A stretch of DNA of 64,000 nucleotides from Membranipora membranacea (GCA_914767715.1 OU612069.1:19031387-19095386), one strand, 5' to 3'. Numbered from the stretch's first letter, positions 9,442-20,360 are shown. A program made the numbers and translations. Notes: a model not told the origin generated them from the letters alone.

Positions 9442-12003
9442 TTAAAAATTGAAAATTAAAAAATTGTTTATCTTATGCGCAAAAAGTGAAGTGAAATAAC
9501 AAACAAGCTTAGGAAGAGGTAGGAGTTGTAATGATTGTGTAATGGATTCGGTTGAAATGAGATAATATGGGATGTAATGCACATTGGCGATAATGCGTAA
9601 AGCCCGTTTTTGCAACAAAAATAATCTATTGAGGGCATTATTGCAGGACAAGTTGCCAATGATATGGATACCATATATAAGGTGACAATAGATAAACTGG
9701 AAGTAAAATGTGCGGGCACTTGCTATATCCAAGAAGTATCTCAAATTTTGAAGTAGGTAAACATTCCGTTGTACCTTTTTATATACATACTCTAGATGAT
9801 CCTGCCATGAAAGCGAGTCATTCAACACAAAACCCAGAAGCCTTGTAGTTCTCTGTCTGTTTAGTTTTTCATGCCCTATGTACAGTTCCAGGTCATAAAG
9901 CGGATCTGAGATGTTAAGTAGCATGTAATGAGATTTCTGAACATTTATAACCATCCGGTTACGATTGCACCAATCCAAAATGCCACTTAAATCTTCAGAT
10001 GCCTTTGCCTTTAGTTGCTGAAGGTTTTTATTAGATGACAGGAACACTGTATCATCAGCATATGCATATGATGATGAGTCTGATTTTGATGAAGTTAATA
10101 AATCATTTATGAAGATGAGAAACAAAGTTGGTGCTAGGATTGAACCTTGAGGGACCCCTATTGTGATAGGCAATCTACAAGATTCAATATTATTGAGTTT
10201 AACAAACTGCCTTCTGTCTGTCAGAAAGGTGTCAAGAAGTTTTAACATATTTCCTCCGATGCCGCAAGCCTTCAACTTGTTGTGTAGTAAAACATGGGAT
10301 ACACAGTCAAATGCCTTTTTAAAATCCAGAAAAAGTAATGTCATAACATTTCCATTAATTTTCTCCACCAAAGAGTCTGAAATAATTTTAAATAAACTGT
10401 CTGAACAAGAATGGCCTTTTCTAAATCCACATTGAAGCTCATGGATGATTTTGTTCTTAGTGAGATATTCTTGCAGATGGTGATTTATGTGTTTCTCAAA
10501 TATTTTTGAAAGAACAGGCAAGACTGAAATTGGCCTATAATTTGATGGGTTATTTATATCCCCAGATTTATGTATTGGTGAAACTCGAGCTAGTTTCCAT
10601 GTTGAAGGGAACTGTCCTTTGCTTAAAACCCTGTTAAACATATCGGTGACAATATCCACAATATAAGGCCAAACAAGCTTCAACATCTTCACTGTAATTC
10701 TGTCAGGTCCTGTAATTTTACTATCAGGAATGTGGAACAATATTCTTGTACATGTGAAAGGGGTGAATTGTGGTATGTCTGTCAAATTATGTTTGGATAC
10801 GGGAAATGTCATCTCATCTGTTACAACAAGGTTCTTTGTGATTGATTTTGCAATGGATGTGAAATGGCTGTTAAATTGATCTGCACTCAAATTTGTCGCA
10901 GGGAAAGTCTCCTTCTTTTTATTCTTTAATACATCCCAAACAGGTTTTGTATTACCTTTAGACTCTTTAATAGTATTAGAAATAGCTCTTTTCTTCTTTT
11001 GTCTGATCATATTAGTGACATAATTTCGCTGTTTTTTATATCCTTCCCAATCACCGTTTTGTTTGAGTTGATCTCTGATTTTGATGTTCATTTTTACCTC
11101 ATCATCCAACCATTTTGGAAGATTATGCGTTCTTACAAAACGAGTCTTCTCAAACACGAGTTTTGATATAAGATGATTCAAATGGCTATAGAACTTCTCA
11201 AACATTGAGTCTATTGATCTTTCATACAGTACGTAACCAAAATTTTCCCTTGAGAATGTGTTAAAAATGTTTTCAGGTGTTGCAAATGAATAATCCAAAA
11301 ATGTTACCTTACATCTTTGTTTAGATATTTTAACATTTCTATCAATCTCTCTTGAAGCTACTATCATGAAATGATCACTCAGTGAATATTTGATGACACC
11401 AGATTTAGCAATATTGTCACTTTTACTTGAATAGATGTGGTCAATTAGTGTCCTTGATGAATTAGTTATGCGAGTGGGTTCAGATATAAGTTGATTCAAC
11501 AGTAGTGGAGAGGTAACATTATCTAACCACCTGTTTTTCGAAGTTGGATTCAGCAAATAAATATTGAAATCACCAAATATTATAATTTCATCGTTCAAAC
11601 CATAACAACGCTCGACAAACTCTGAAAAGTCTGTGTTCCATGATGCTTTTGATTGGGGAGGTCTATATAAGTATGTGACCAAAAAACTCTTTTGGCTTCT
11701 GGGTCTGACCTTGACTGTTATACTCTCATCCATGTAAAGATCTAAATTTTCCAGATGTTCAATGACCAGTGAATCATGGACATAGCAGAGTAATCCCCCA
11801 CCATTGTTACAGAGCCTATCCCTTCTTATCATCGTATATCCTGGTACCTCATATAGGCAGCTGTCATCATTTTCATTCAAAAATGTTTCAGCCAAACACA
11901 GTATACTAAATTTGTGATCACTAAGAATTAAACGAACCTCTTCCAGTTTGCTTGCCAATCCACGGATATTAAGATATGCGCTATGAAAATTCATTGCCAT
12001 CAT
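9442..12003 (-). CDS. Non-LTR ORF2: endonuclease and reverse transcriptase
   Basis: 853 residues. Residues 1-230 are an apurinic-like endonuclease: LNIRGL at the start, LAETFL near 40, YRPP near 115, GDFN near 146 and SDH near 211, which together nick target DNA. Residues about 440-720 are the RT: NYRPISVLP, the catalytic LDFKKAFD near 563, GVPQGSILAP near 615 and YADD near 652. All the catalytic residues I can check are present. The start ATG overlaps the ORF1 stop (ATGA, 12000-12003), suggesting coupled translation. The C-terminus is short by tens of residues compared with relatives, so retrotransposition competence is doubtful although the catalytic core is intact. Confidence 0.95.
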   Translation of the reverse strand: MMAMNFHSAYLNIRGLASKLEEVRLILSDHKFSILCLAETFLNENDDSCLYEVPGYTMIRRDRLCNNGGGLLCYVHDSLVIEHLENLDLYMDESITVKVRPRSQKSFLVTYLYRPPQSKASWNTDFSEFVERCYGLNDEIIIFGDFNIYLLNPTSKNRWLDNVTSPLLLNQLISEPTRITNSSRTLIDHIYSSKSDNIAKSGVIKYSLSDHFMIVASREIDRNVKISKQRCKVTFLDYSFATPENIFNTFSRENFGYVLYERSIDSMFEKFYSHLNHLISKLVFEKTRFVRTHNLPKWLDDEVKMNIKIRDQLKQNGDWEGYKKQRNYVTNMIRQKKKRAISNTIKESKGNTKPVWDVLKNKKKETFPATNLSADQFNSHFTSIAKSITKNLVVTDEMTFPVSKHNLTDIPQFTPFTCTRILFHIPDSKITGPDRITVKMLKLVWPYIVDIVTDMFNRVLSKGQFPSTWKLARVSPIHKSGDINNPSNYRPISVLPVLSKIFEKHINHHLQEYLTKNKIIHELQCGFRKGHSCSDSLFKIISDSLVEKINGNVMTLLFLDFKKAFDCVSHVLLHNKLKACGIGGNMLKLLDTFLTDRRQFVKLNNIESCRLPITIGVPQGSILAPTLFLIFINDLLTSSKSDSSSYAYADDTVFLSSNKNLQQLKAKASEDLSGILDWCNRNRMVINVQKSHYMLLNISDPLYDLELYIGHEKLNRQRTTRLLGFVLNDSLSWQDHLEYVYKKVQRNVYLLQNLRYFLDIASARTFYFQFIYCHLIYGIHIIGNLSCNNALNRLFLLQKRALRIIANVHYIPYYLISTESITQSLQLLPLPKLVCYFTSLFAHKINNFLIFNF

Positions 12004-13196
12004 AGAAGTTTTTCAAAATGGCATTTAAGTTTAAGTGAGTCTAAAATCATACCTTGACTGAGGACCTTGTTGTATTGGTCCTGAGTGTCAAACTTTACTT
12101 TAAAGATGCGCATTTTCTTTTCCCCTTTGTAAATCCTTATAGCTGAAGAGTTGGGGAAATTCTGTGATATCTCTTTTATTACAAGTTCATCATCAGCATC
12201 GATAGGAATGCCTCTCAGCATACCAGTGTTGACTTTTGCTGATTCTGGATTGATTGTCTTTCTTACTTGCGAATTTTCAAATAGTAATGTATTCCAAGTG
12301 TTTATCAACTTGGTCACTGTCTTTTCATCGCAAAGGTGCAGCATAATTTTTGGAGATTCTGTCTTGAAATTGTAGGTCGTTATGTTTTCTATGATTGTTG
12401 GGCCGAATTCACGGTTAATCTCACGTCTGATGTTGTCTTGATTATAGTTTTGGTAGGTTTTTGATGACTTGTTGATACTTATTACGATGCAGTGCTTGGG
12501 GTTGAAGTTGTTTGGACGAGCTGTTTTTGTAATAGATGGCATGTGATCTGGTGTGTTGGATGTAGTTGCCGGTGAACTTGGTGTTGGTGTGTTTTGATGT
12601 GTTGTTGATGAAGGAATATTTCTGTGGAGTTGTCTACTGCTGCTTGCAACTGATGACCATTGTTGTGTGGTGTTAAGAGTTTGAGTTGGAAGATATGTTT
12701 GTTGTACGGTATTTTTGGAATTTGATGGACATTCCTTTGTACTAGGGCTCTCAGAAAAAGCACTAGTAATTTTATCCAATTTAACCTGCATGCTGTCCAT
12801 CTTCTCCTGCATGCTGTCCATCTTCTCCATCATAATAGAAAGCACGCCATGTAGAGTTCTGCATGACGCACATCCGGGACTCTCCCCACAATCTCTGTCC
12901 CTGGAATGACTGGGAGCGCTGTCGACGAATGGAGCAGAAGTCTCCATTGTCTCAGACAGGGAACACTGAGAAGACTCTGGCAGTGAGACTGTAGATCCCC
13001 CTAGAGCACCTTGTGTGCTTTGTTGTTGAGTTGTGCTGCTGTTGGCATTGGTTTGTTTACTTTTCAGCGATTCCATTGCATTTGAGCATGAGGAACGGAC
13101 TTTCTCGTTTAAATTGGCAATTGTTTCTGGCTGTAATTCACCTACCAGCTTAGAGTAGTGACTTATAAACACATCCACATCTTTGATAGCATTCAC
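12000..13196 (-). CDS. Non-LTR ORF1: coiled-coil RNA-binding protein
   Basis: 398 residues. Residues 40-100 are Ser/Thr/Gln-rich. A short Cys cluster (CGESPGCASC) lies near 105. A heptad-like repeat (EKMDSMQ twice, then VKLDKI) near 125-145 suggests coiled-coil multimerisation. Residues 150-230 are Thr/Ser/Pro-rich and probably disordered. The last 160 residues contain beta-alpha segments (HCIVISIN, GMLRGIPIDADDELVIKEI, MRIFKVKFDT) that read like one or two RRM-like folds. ORF1 proteins of such elements coat the element RNA. The ORF ends in the ATGA overlap with ORF2. The frame is unbroken, so this copy is fairly young. Confidence 0.85.
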   Translation of the reverse strand: MNAIKDVDVFISHYSKLVGELQPETIANLNEKVRSSCSNAMESLKSKQTNANSSTTQQQSTQGALGGSTVSLPESSQCSLSETMETSAPFVDSAPSHSRDRDCGESPGCASCRTLHGVLSIMMEKMDSMQEKMDSMQVKLDKITSAFSESPSTKECPSNSKNTVQQTYLPTQTLNTTQQWSSVASSSRQLHRNIPSSTTHQNTPTPSSPATTSNTPDHMPSITKTARPNNFNPKHCIVISINKSSKTYQNYNQDNIRREINREFGPTIIENITTYNFKTESPKIMLHLCDEKTVTKLINTWNTLLFENSQVRKTINPESAKVNTGMLRGIPIDADDELVIKEISQNFPNSSAIRIYKGEKKMRIFKVKFDTQDQYNKVLSQGMILDSLKLKCHFEKLL

Positions 13197-13320
13197 CAGT
13201 ATTCTAGAGGATGATGGCTACATCTCATTTTGTGCAGTTGCTAAGAAACCAAAACTGTGAATAAGTTTCAACACATAAAATTGGATCACAGTATTCTTAA
13301 TATATATATATATAATTATT

Positions 13321-13498
13321 TTTAAGTTGACCGTGAGGCTGTGCACGCCCACATTCTACAGCTCAATACAGCGCAGAGCCACTACCTTTTTTCCAACCAA
13401 TCACTGCGAGTGGTATGGTCATGTGATCAAAAAGGTGGGAAAAGGTTCAGTTAAATGTTGCAGCGCGATTGTGGAGGATGGAATAAATCCTGCTCTAG
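13321..13498 (+). promoter_or_regulatory. Possible promoter and non-coding first exon
   Basis: GC-richer DNA with a CCAAT box (ccaatca at 13397-13403), followed by a potential exon ending at a strong donor (gctctag/gtaagt, gt at 13499). It sits ahead of the DUF6729-like exons on the plus strand. It could equally be the 5' UTR of the minus-strand retrotransposon. Confidence 0.25.
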
Positions 13499-13878
13499 GT
13501 AAGTGAACACAAATTATGTGCTCGTTTCTTATGGTTCACTTGAAGCATATGATGGGGCATTGTATGTACTATGAAGCTATATTTTAATGTTAATTTGATC
13601 TGGGGAACAAGGTTTTGGTTGGTTCTAGTTTGCTTATTGCTGGTTTTAATAAAATTTTCAAGTCAAATGTATCTCGTCTCCGACTACCAGACCTAAGATT
13701 GACATAATTATTTACTGTCACACTCTCTGATTGATTGATTTATTACCCGGGCAACTTGTGATATAACTGGGGCATCAATCAATGTGTGCATAGGTAGTGT
13801 GCATTCTAGTCTAATCTGCTGTAGTTAGTACTGGCTTTTTATTTTCTTTTTTTCTCCTGAGTTAGCAAAGCAATCATC

Positions 13879-16878
13879 ATGCCCAAAGCTGGCCTGTCCA
13901 AGTCAGAGTGGGATGAGCGACTCAAACAGTAGATTACAGTACGCAGCGGGCACATTCAGGTTCGGAACCGGTCAGCGTCCACCAGCTGGATCAAAGATAG
14001 CGAAGAAGATAGCTGCCATCGAGAGGTGTCCACTACACAAACAACAAAGTGGCCGGAGGAGAGGACATTGGGTGGCAAGAAAATTTCATGCCAGTGCAGC
14101 TACCATCCAAAAAAAGCACTCCAAGGAAGAAGGTGAGTAAGCCCATCGCCAAAGAACAAGACAAATTTTGACAAGAGTAAATTACTAGCATCATAAAATT
14201 CTATTGTTCAGTGTAACTAGTCCATCATCATGCTTTTCAGCATGGTCCAGGTGAATCAACCACAACTTTTTTGATTGTTGATTTACCACTTTCTTACTTC
14301 ACCATTATATTCATCAATGTCTCCCTACTACAAGCTGTCAAGATTTAAGGCTGGATGCGCATTACTTTCTGAGATATATGCAGATAAAAATTGCTCCTCC
14401 ACATTGTGGCCATTTGCTTGTTTACTGGCTCCCTATTGGTCACATGACTTGGCATGATGTCATGATGCAACGTTATTCCAGTCCAATAATAGTGTGGCTG
14501 CTGTGATAATAACTTGTATGCTATTGTTTAGCCTCAACTTGCATTTTGAAATATATTGATCTGTCTTTTTAGGACCTGGCTCACAGCAACAACTAGTGTA
14601 AACCCTACAGCTCTTGCATTTCCAAGTGCTTCTCAAGACTCGGTTGTTAAAACAGACGCAGCTGTTCCAGCAGCCACAGCTTTGCCTCCATCAGTGAGTA
14701 AGTTAAAGTTTTACGATCACGATGATTTCAATGATGCATTCACAGATGTATGTAATCTGAGGCGGGCCACTCGATTTTAATTCTGAATCTGTGCTGGTTT
14801 GCCTGCCTTGTATGAGTTGCCAATTAACCTTGTTGATGGTATGGTAAGAAATTTAAAGTATCACTATGGCAATAATACCGGATCTGACAAAATGTACACA
14901 AGATGGTTCTACATTGAAATTGAAGCACTGTTTTGTGTGACAGTCAAAACATGTCATGTTAGTCATTCTTTAAATTTAAGGCCCGTCTTTTCAGAAATTT
15001 CAGCTTTGTTGCTTTCACAGCTAACTGACACCTGAACAACAATGTAGAGATTGCGTCATCATAAATCTGAAACACTGTCTTGTGTGTTGGTCAAAACATG
15101 TCACGAGTCATTGCTTATGCAAGCTAGCAAGATAGCTGTGACAGCACTATAAAGCTAACAACTAACTGGTTACTCAATAGTCATAATAACATAACCACTT
15201 TTGAATGGTGTGCATCCCAAAACAAAATCCTACATGACCAGTATGCCAAATCACTTTGTTGATCAGTATTATCACAGGGAAATAGACATTGCTTCTGATT
15301 AACTAGTTACGTATCATCAACAAACATTTGACAAGGGAGGGAGGGTGGTATATTGAGACGAGTTCGAAGTTGTCCTCCTATGTCCTTGGAAAGGGCAACT
15401 CCGAATGCGTTCTTAAATGAAAATATTTGGTAGTGTGCTGTTTATGTATATTATTGAGTTTATGACTTGATTTCATTTCATCTCCAGGGGCTCTCAGAGA
15501 CAATTGAAAGTACATCAGCAGTTGAGGTTTTTGAAAAAAAACCTCAGACAGACAGACACAGTCTCAGACACATTGCAGCTAGTGCCAACTGTAACTCTGC
15601 CTACAGGCACCCTGGGATCCACAACCAAGCCCTCACCTGTAAGTGCCAAAAGCTCATTTACTTGCCTACATATATCAGAATTCGATTATCAGTGTCATTA
15701 GGTCAACTGCTAAAGTCGTAATGTGTGAGGACACTCTCCTGGTAGTGTATTGGGTAATTGTTACGTCGTCAGTTACATCCAATTTTCATGCGAGTAGCTC
15801 TTAAATTTGTCCTCTTTTATCTCTTTCCAGGATGTTGTCTTTCGGCTTCCTCAGAAATGGAGGGCACAGTTACTGCTACCAGACCAGATCTGGATAGCAT
15901 TTACGTTATTTTCAGCTTAAGGTATGGTGGTTGCAGACCCGAAGTTTTGGTATTATCCCCCAGAATACAAGCCAACAGGCCTTACACCGCTACAAGTAAG
16001 TGCCCAGCGTTACTCATTGATCTCAGTTGTGTACTAATAGAGGTAGTCAATGATGTTAACATTTATCTATATTATGCCTGAAATTGTTTAGAACAAATAT
16101 ATCTAAGCTTCGTAAAATTGAGAGATTTTGTAACTGGATAAAACACGCTGCAATCTTAGTCTACACAGTTCACAGATCTTTCCTTGATACATAACTTTTA
16201 ATATTGGCTTGGTTGACTTATTTTTTTATCTTTTATTCTATCCGTCTAGGTTGGACAATACTTCAGACATCGGTTTTTGTGTGGATGTCGAAGAGGAAGT
16301 GGGATGTTGACCTCCGATGCCCGGATTGTTCAGCTCCCCTATCTAGGAAGAGTGTGTTTCGGACACTCAGGAAAGTTGTAGATGTAGACGGGTTCTACTA
16401 TTTGGCTACTGAATATCTGAGTAAGTTTAATATCTCCTGTCCTAATATTGAAACATACATTGAAATATATATTTTTACTTCCTACCATTAAGCCTGTATT
16501 ATCAGTCGGAAATGATTCACACATCTATGTTTACAGCGGTGTCCACAGCGGTGTCCGCATAATCAGCCTTCTCAAGATTGCAAAAATAACATTTCTGTTC
16601 TTGAGAATGACTTCCGGTTTACTATTTATAATGTTTTATCATTTGTTGGTTTTTCCTGTTTCAGCCTGTAGAAAGTCTGACCAGCATCCTAATGGTAAAG
16701 TTAGAACGTTTAGAGGATGGTCCGGGGACATTATGCGTCAGTTGGATGAGGGTCGCCGCCAGCTGTTTCCTTTAATACCAACTCTACATTATGCCTGTAA
16801 CCGAAGAGTCATTACGTTCTTAAGTACAAGGTCGATGGGGAACTCTCCTTCTCTACTACGCAACAACCTGGTCGAGCT
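13879..16878 (+). pseudogene. DUF6729-like multi-exon gene, broken
   Basis: Exons: 13879-14132 (starts MPKAGLSKSEW; frames disrupted), 14573-14693, 15488-15638, 15831-15995, 16250-16420, 16665-16878. Exons 4-6 show the DUF6729 pattern known from transposon-like invertebrate proteins: RLPQKW, LPDQIWIAF and FWYYPPEY; then VWMSKRKWDVDLRCPDC and VVDVDGFYYLATEYL; then GWSGDIMRQLDEGRRQLFP, LHYACNRRVI and GNSPSLLRNNLVEL. Exon lengths and intron phases expose three defects: one extra base in an A8 run (15534-15541), an in-frame TAA at 15918-15920, and one missing base in the T-run near 16276. The later part of the usual protein is not found; repeats follow. The biochemical role of DUF6729 is unknown. 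The first exon call is weak. Confidence 0.65.
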
Positions 16879-16963
16879 GTAAGTTCATTAAATGACATAC
16901 CATGACATTTTCCTCGGTGCTCTGTAGAAATAGAAATTCATGGTCTAGTATTTTTTGCATTAG

Positions 16964-17206
16964 CTATATCCCGCATTTGGTCTCAAAACTACATGAATAT
17001 TTTTGTGTATCTCTTTTATGTATCAAACTACGCTGGTGTATTAACTATATCCTGCATTTGGTCTCGAAACTACATGAATATTTTTGTGTATATCTTATAT
17101 GTATCAAACTACGCTGGTGTATTAACTATATCCTGCATTTGGTCTCGAAACTACATGAATATTTTTGTGTATCTCTTTTATGTATCAAACTACACTGTCC
17201 CTGCAT
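16964..17206. repeat. 81-bp tandem repeat, three copies
   Basis: Unit starts at 16964, 17045 and 17126, each beginning ctatatccYgcatttggtct. Copies differ at a few bases. Worn relatives continue at about 17295-17345 and 17365-17420. The unit is 27 codons long, so an open frame passes through it, but the protein is low-complexity and it lies where an intron would be expected. Confidence 0.85.
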
Positions 17207-17552
17207 TTTTATTTTCATATCCTCGGCAGTTTTGTGTGATTTCCAGTTGTTTCTACAACCAGTCAGCCAGCAACGGTTTTCTTTTACGAAGCTACTATCA
17301 AACTGCATGAATATTTTGCTAAATTATGTATCTACGCCGGTGAAGCATTTATATTTTATGCGGTAAATCTCAAACTGCATGAATCTTTTTGTGCTATATT
17401 CAATTTATATGTCAGCGCTGTCGCAACATTTATACATTTCTCAAGTGTTGTTACACAGAGCGGTACCTGAGCTCAACTGCATACTTTTCAGTACATGCAT
17501 TCACTTATATAGTACAAATAAGCATTATATTTTTCATGTGAAGTGTTATAGT

Positions 17553-17642
17553 TCTTTCATCTTTTCTCTTCTTTTTTTTTTCTTCTCTTTTTCTCTTCCT
17601 CTTTCCTCCCCTTTTTCTCCTCCCCTCTTTTCCCCCCTCCTA
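17553..17642. repeat. Polypyrimidine tract
   Basis: About 90 bases of almost pure C/T, ending in a plausible acceptor (cctcctag). It could serve a downstream exon (17643-17722), but that exon has no recognised product. Confidence 0.6.
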
Positions 17643-17780
17643 GAGAAGGTTATGCCCCAGATTTGGCGCAGGGGTATGCTTGCCTGTCTGCGGAATGAGA
17701 TTTTCAAAAAGTATCCGCTGTAATTATTTTTTTCCCTTCTTTAGCCCCTTTTGATACTGCAAGTAAATAAGTTGTTTTAG

Positions 17781-19105
17781 AGGGACCATATTACATAAAG
17801 ATGTAGAGGACTTTCTCCTGAATGACAAACTTCTGAATGCAATTGAGAAGTCAGAGGAGTTTGGCAGATCAGAGCTGGAGTCCTTTCATTTTGATATTAA
17901 TCGCCATGCACCAATTATTGAAGGTTTCAGTGATGCTGAAAAAGGTATGAAATCACCATCAACAAATTACCAAACATCCTTTGCGTAATTTATAAAAAAG
18001 CCAAGCATATTGAAATTAATCTATTTTAAAGGTTTCCACAATAAGATCGGAACGGCGAAACGGAAAATGTCTTTTCCAATCTGTGTAGTTTGTGAGAAGG
18101 AAAATACCAAAGAACATAACCGACCCCTGCAGGAACTTATGGACTTCTCTATCAATCACAAGGAGAAGTGTGATATCAACCATGCCGGGTCCAGTAATGC
18201 GATGGAAGTAGCTGCTGCTCAAGTGATATGGGAACGGTCGAAATCGGCAAGCTGAGGTATGTGACGATGTTGAGTGATGGAGACAGCAAAGCATATGACG
18301 CAGTTAGGGACATGAAACCATATGGCGTCGATGATGATTTACAGATAAAGAGGAATGTCTGAACCACGTGGCGAAGAGGCTCACTGCTGCATTAGTAACA
18401 TTGAAGAAGAAGTCGACAACACCTCTCGGTGGTGAGGGAATGCTGACCCAAACGCTGATCAGAAAACTAATCACATACTACCGAGAAGCGATAAAGAAGA
18501 ATGCAGGTAACATTGAGGAAATGCGAAACGCCATACTAGCTACTCCGTACCACTGCACATCAAGTGAGGAATCACCAGATCACCGATATTGCCCTGACAA
18601 CTCGTGGTGCTGGTATACAAATCCCTCCAAACCTAAATCTAAGCCCGATCTCCCAAAATCGATGCTGAGTCTTCTCCTCCTTATCTATGAGAGACTGTCT
18701 GCAACTGCGCTCCTTGAACGCTGTGCTCGGGTCTCAACTCAGAATGCGAATGAAAGCCTCAACAGTGTGATATGGAAGAGATGTTCAAAGACAGTGTGGT
18801 ACAGTCGCAGCTCAGTAATGATGGCGGCAACTTTCGGTGTTATGGGCTTCAACGGTGGCGAAGTTGAACTGCACCGTGTAGGTGGCAAGTTTGAGCTCTC
18901 TACTGCCACTCATCAACTCTGTCATGCTAGCAGAAAGGATGCCATGAGAGTGTGTAGAAAAACAGTTCCAAGTGGTCAACGAAAAGACAGAAAACATCGG
19001 CAGATTAGTGAACGCCAACAAAATATTCAGGAGGGAGTAACGTATGCTGCCAGAAGATCAGGGAACATTACTGTGTCATATTGGATCCATCGAGGCAATC
19101 AGTAG
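17781..19105 (+). pseudogene. Mutator-family transposase (PF20700-like) with upstream LE-FH exon
   Basis: Exon 1 (17781-17944) encodes HKDVEDFLLNDKLLNA, SELESFHFDINRHAP and ends in phase 1. Exon 2 (18032-19105) joins in frame and matches the invertebrate Mutator-like transposase domain: CVVCEKENTKEHNRPLQELM, INHAGSSNAMEV, LRYVTMLSDGDSKAY with the first acidic residue, ECLNHVAKRL, LTQTLIRKLITYYREAI, NSWCWY, and QNANESLNSVIW with the likely catalytic Glu. Two one-base shifts, near 18242 and 18348, break the frame, and the C-terminus after EGVTYAA differs from the usual end. The enzyme would cut and join transposon ends. No terminal inverted repeats were found. Confidence 0.8.
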
Positions 19106-20027
19106 CGCTATAATGATTGTTACGTGTACAGTAACGGAGTTTGCGATTTTCAAAGCTGTTTTTCTCATGATCTGTTTTTTCGATGTTTTTGCTGAACAAA
19201 GTGAATGAAACAGATAAACTCTAAAAACAGTATTTTTTTTATATCAGGATTTTCTATACCTACCCCCCCCCCCTCACAGAAGTGGTTTGTCATGTTTAAC
19301 AGTAAAATATTTTGCCCAGTGAGGAAAAAGATAATATCTTTTCCATTCAATTTGTTCAACAGTGAGTTGAGAGTGTTTTGAGTGTTTGTTTTATTTGCTG
19401 AAGTCAATATAACCATGGGAAAGCTAATTTTCGGCTTAAGGCGATCAAGAGAGAGGATAAAGGGGAAGACGAAGAGCGGGGCTGGAGCAAACAAGTATAA
19501 GAAATATATCTATCACAATCAGCTACAGTGGTTGGTGTCCGTCAACAAGAAAAAGAGGTGAGCATATTGTCCTGTAGTTGTACTCAGCATCAAATGAGCG
19601 CAGTGTGAAGCATTCGCCCAGTTTCTGGGTCCATTTCAGTAAAGGAAAACGAAACACAAGTGTTGAAAATATTTTTTCTTCTAAAGAAAAGACCTTGACA
19701 TAAAACCTTGACCCTCCACTATGCAATTCTATTGGCTGACTGAAATGGGACTGCCGTGTGTATCGGATCAGTGTGAATGCCCTGGCAAAGTCGGCCGCAT
19801 TACTATTTGGACCGATCCAAGTCGGCTGTGAACGAAATCGGCTCGGCTGTCATTTATGTCAGGTTGTGTGAACGAGCCTTTAAGAACATAATAATTTTGT
19901 CAATATTACTCTTTCAGGTTTATGTTCCTGATATGCAAGGCTGTAGGAAATATTAACACTCAAATGGTTTAGCAGAGACACCAATCCAAACAGAAGTTCT
20001 TCCATCTAAGCTCTCTGAATCACTGAT
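19106..20027. other. Stretch with no recognised gene
   Basis: Contains a C-run near 19262. A GC-richer segment (19735-19880) ends with gtgtgaacgagcctttaa and looks like the tail of a MITE, but its other end was not found. Confidence 0.3.
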
Positions 20028-20360
20028 TTGGAACCAGTTGTGCAACTCCCGAGAGAACAGGACAGTAGCGTTGCCATAGATCTGCTCATTGAACATGGAA
20101 AAAAGTATTTCAAAGTAAATCTAAAAATCTCTTGTGGCGAGTATACGCAGGGACCAATCGACATGATATCCAAATCTCAAAGTGTGGTTGATTCGATCCT
20201 TCCTACCTATGATATTTCAACTGCCACCAGAAAGCCATCATCTCACGTGACAGCTCCTCTGAACAAGGACGATATTGCAAAGCTTGTTAAATTGTACCAG
20301 TCAGCTTACCTGTTTGGAGAGCAGGATGGGCGCCAACATAGCCCTGAACTGATCAGCTAG
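20028..20360 (+). CDS. Unassigned ORF, 110 residues
   Basis: Polar protein with no transmembrane segment and no motif I recognise. Upstream DNA from 19970 is preceded by an ag, so it may be the last exon of a gene. It stops at 20358-20360 just before an AT-rich stretch. Lying between transposon-type genes, it may belong to one. Could also be a chance frame. Confidence 0.25.
   Translation: MEPVVQLPREQDSSVAIDLLIEHGKKYFKVNLKISCGEYTQGPIDMISKSQSVVDSILPTYDISTATRKPSSHVTAPLNKDDIAKLVKLYQSAYLFGEQDGRQHSPELIS

Larger units (their letters stand above)
9343..13196 (-). mobile_element. Nearly full-length non-LTR retrotransposon (L2/CR1/Jockey-like)
   Basis: A two-ORF element read on the minus strand: ORF1 (RNA-binding, 398 residues), then ORF2 (endonuclease plus RT, 853 residues), joined by an ATGA overlap. 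An apurinic-like endonuclease before an RT with a YADD active site places it with L2/CR1/Jockey-like elements. The 5' UTR probably lies just above 13196. The RT C-terminus is damaged: a TAA at 9442-9444 precedes still-recognisable sequence down to a second stop at 9343-9345. Confidence 0.9.

Noticed and set aside
16964-17206. CRISPR-like array
   Set aside because: Units are contiguous with no spacers, and the DNA is eukaryotic.
16902-17366. 154-codon plus-strand ORF
   Set aside because: It simply reads through the 81-bp tandem repeat. Low-complexity product in the wrong place for an exon.
15918-18350. Stop codons read as an alternative genetic code or programmed frameshifting
   Set aside because: Stops and shifts are sporadic, differ between gene copies and are absent from the lectin genes. 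Decay or sequence error is simpler.
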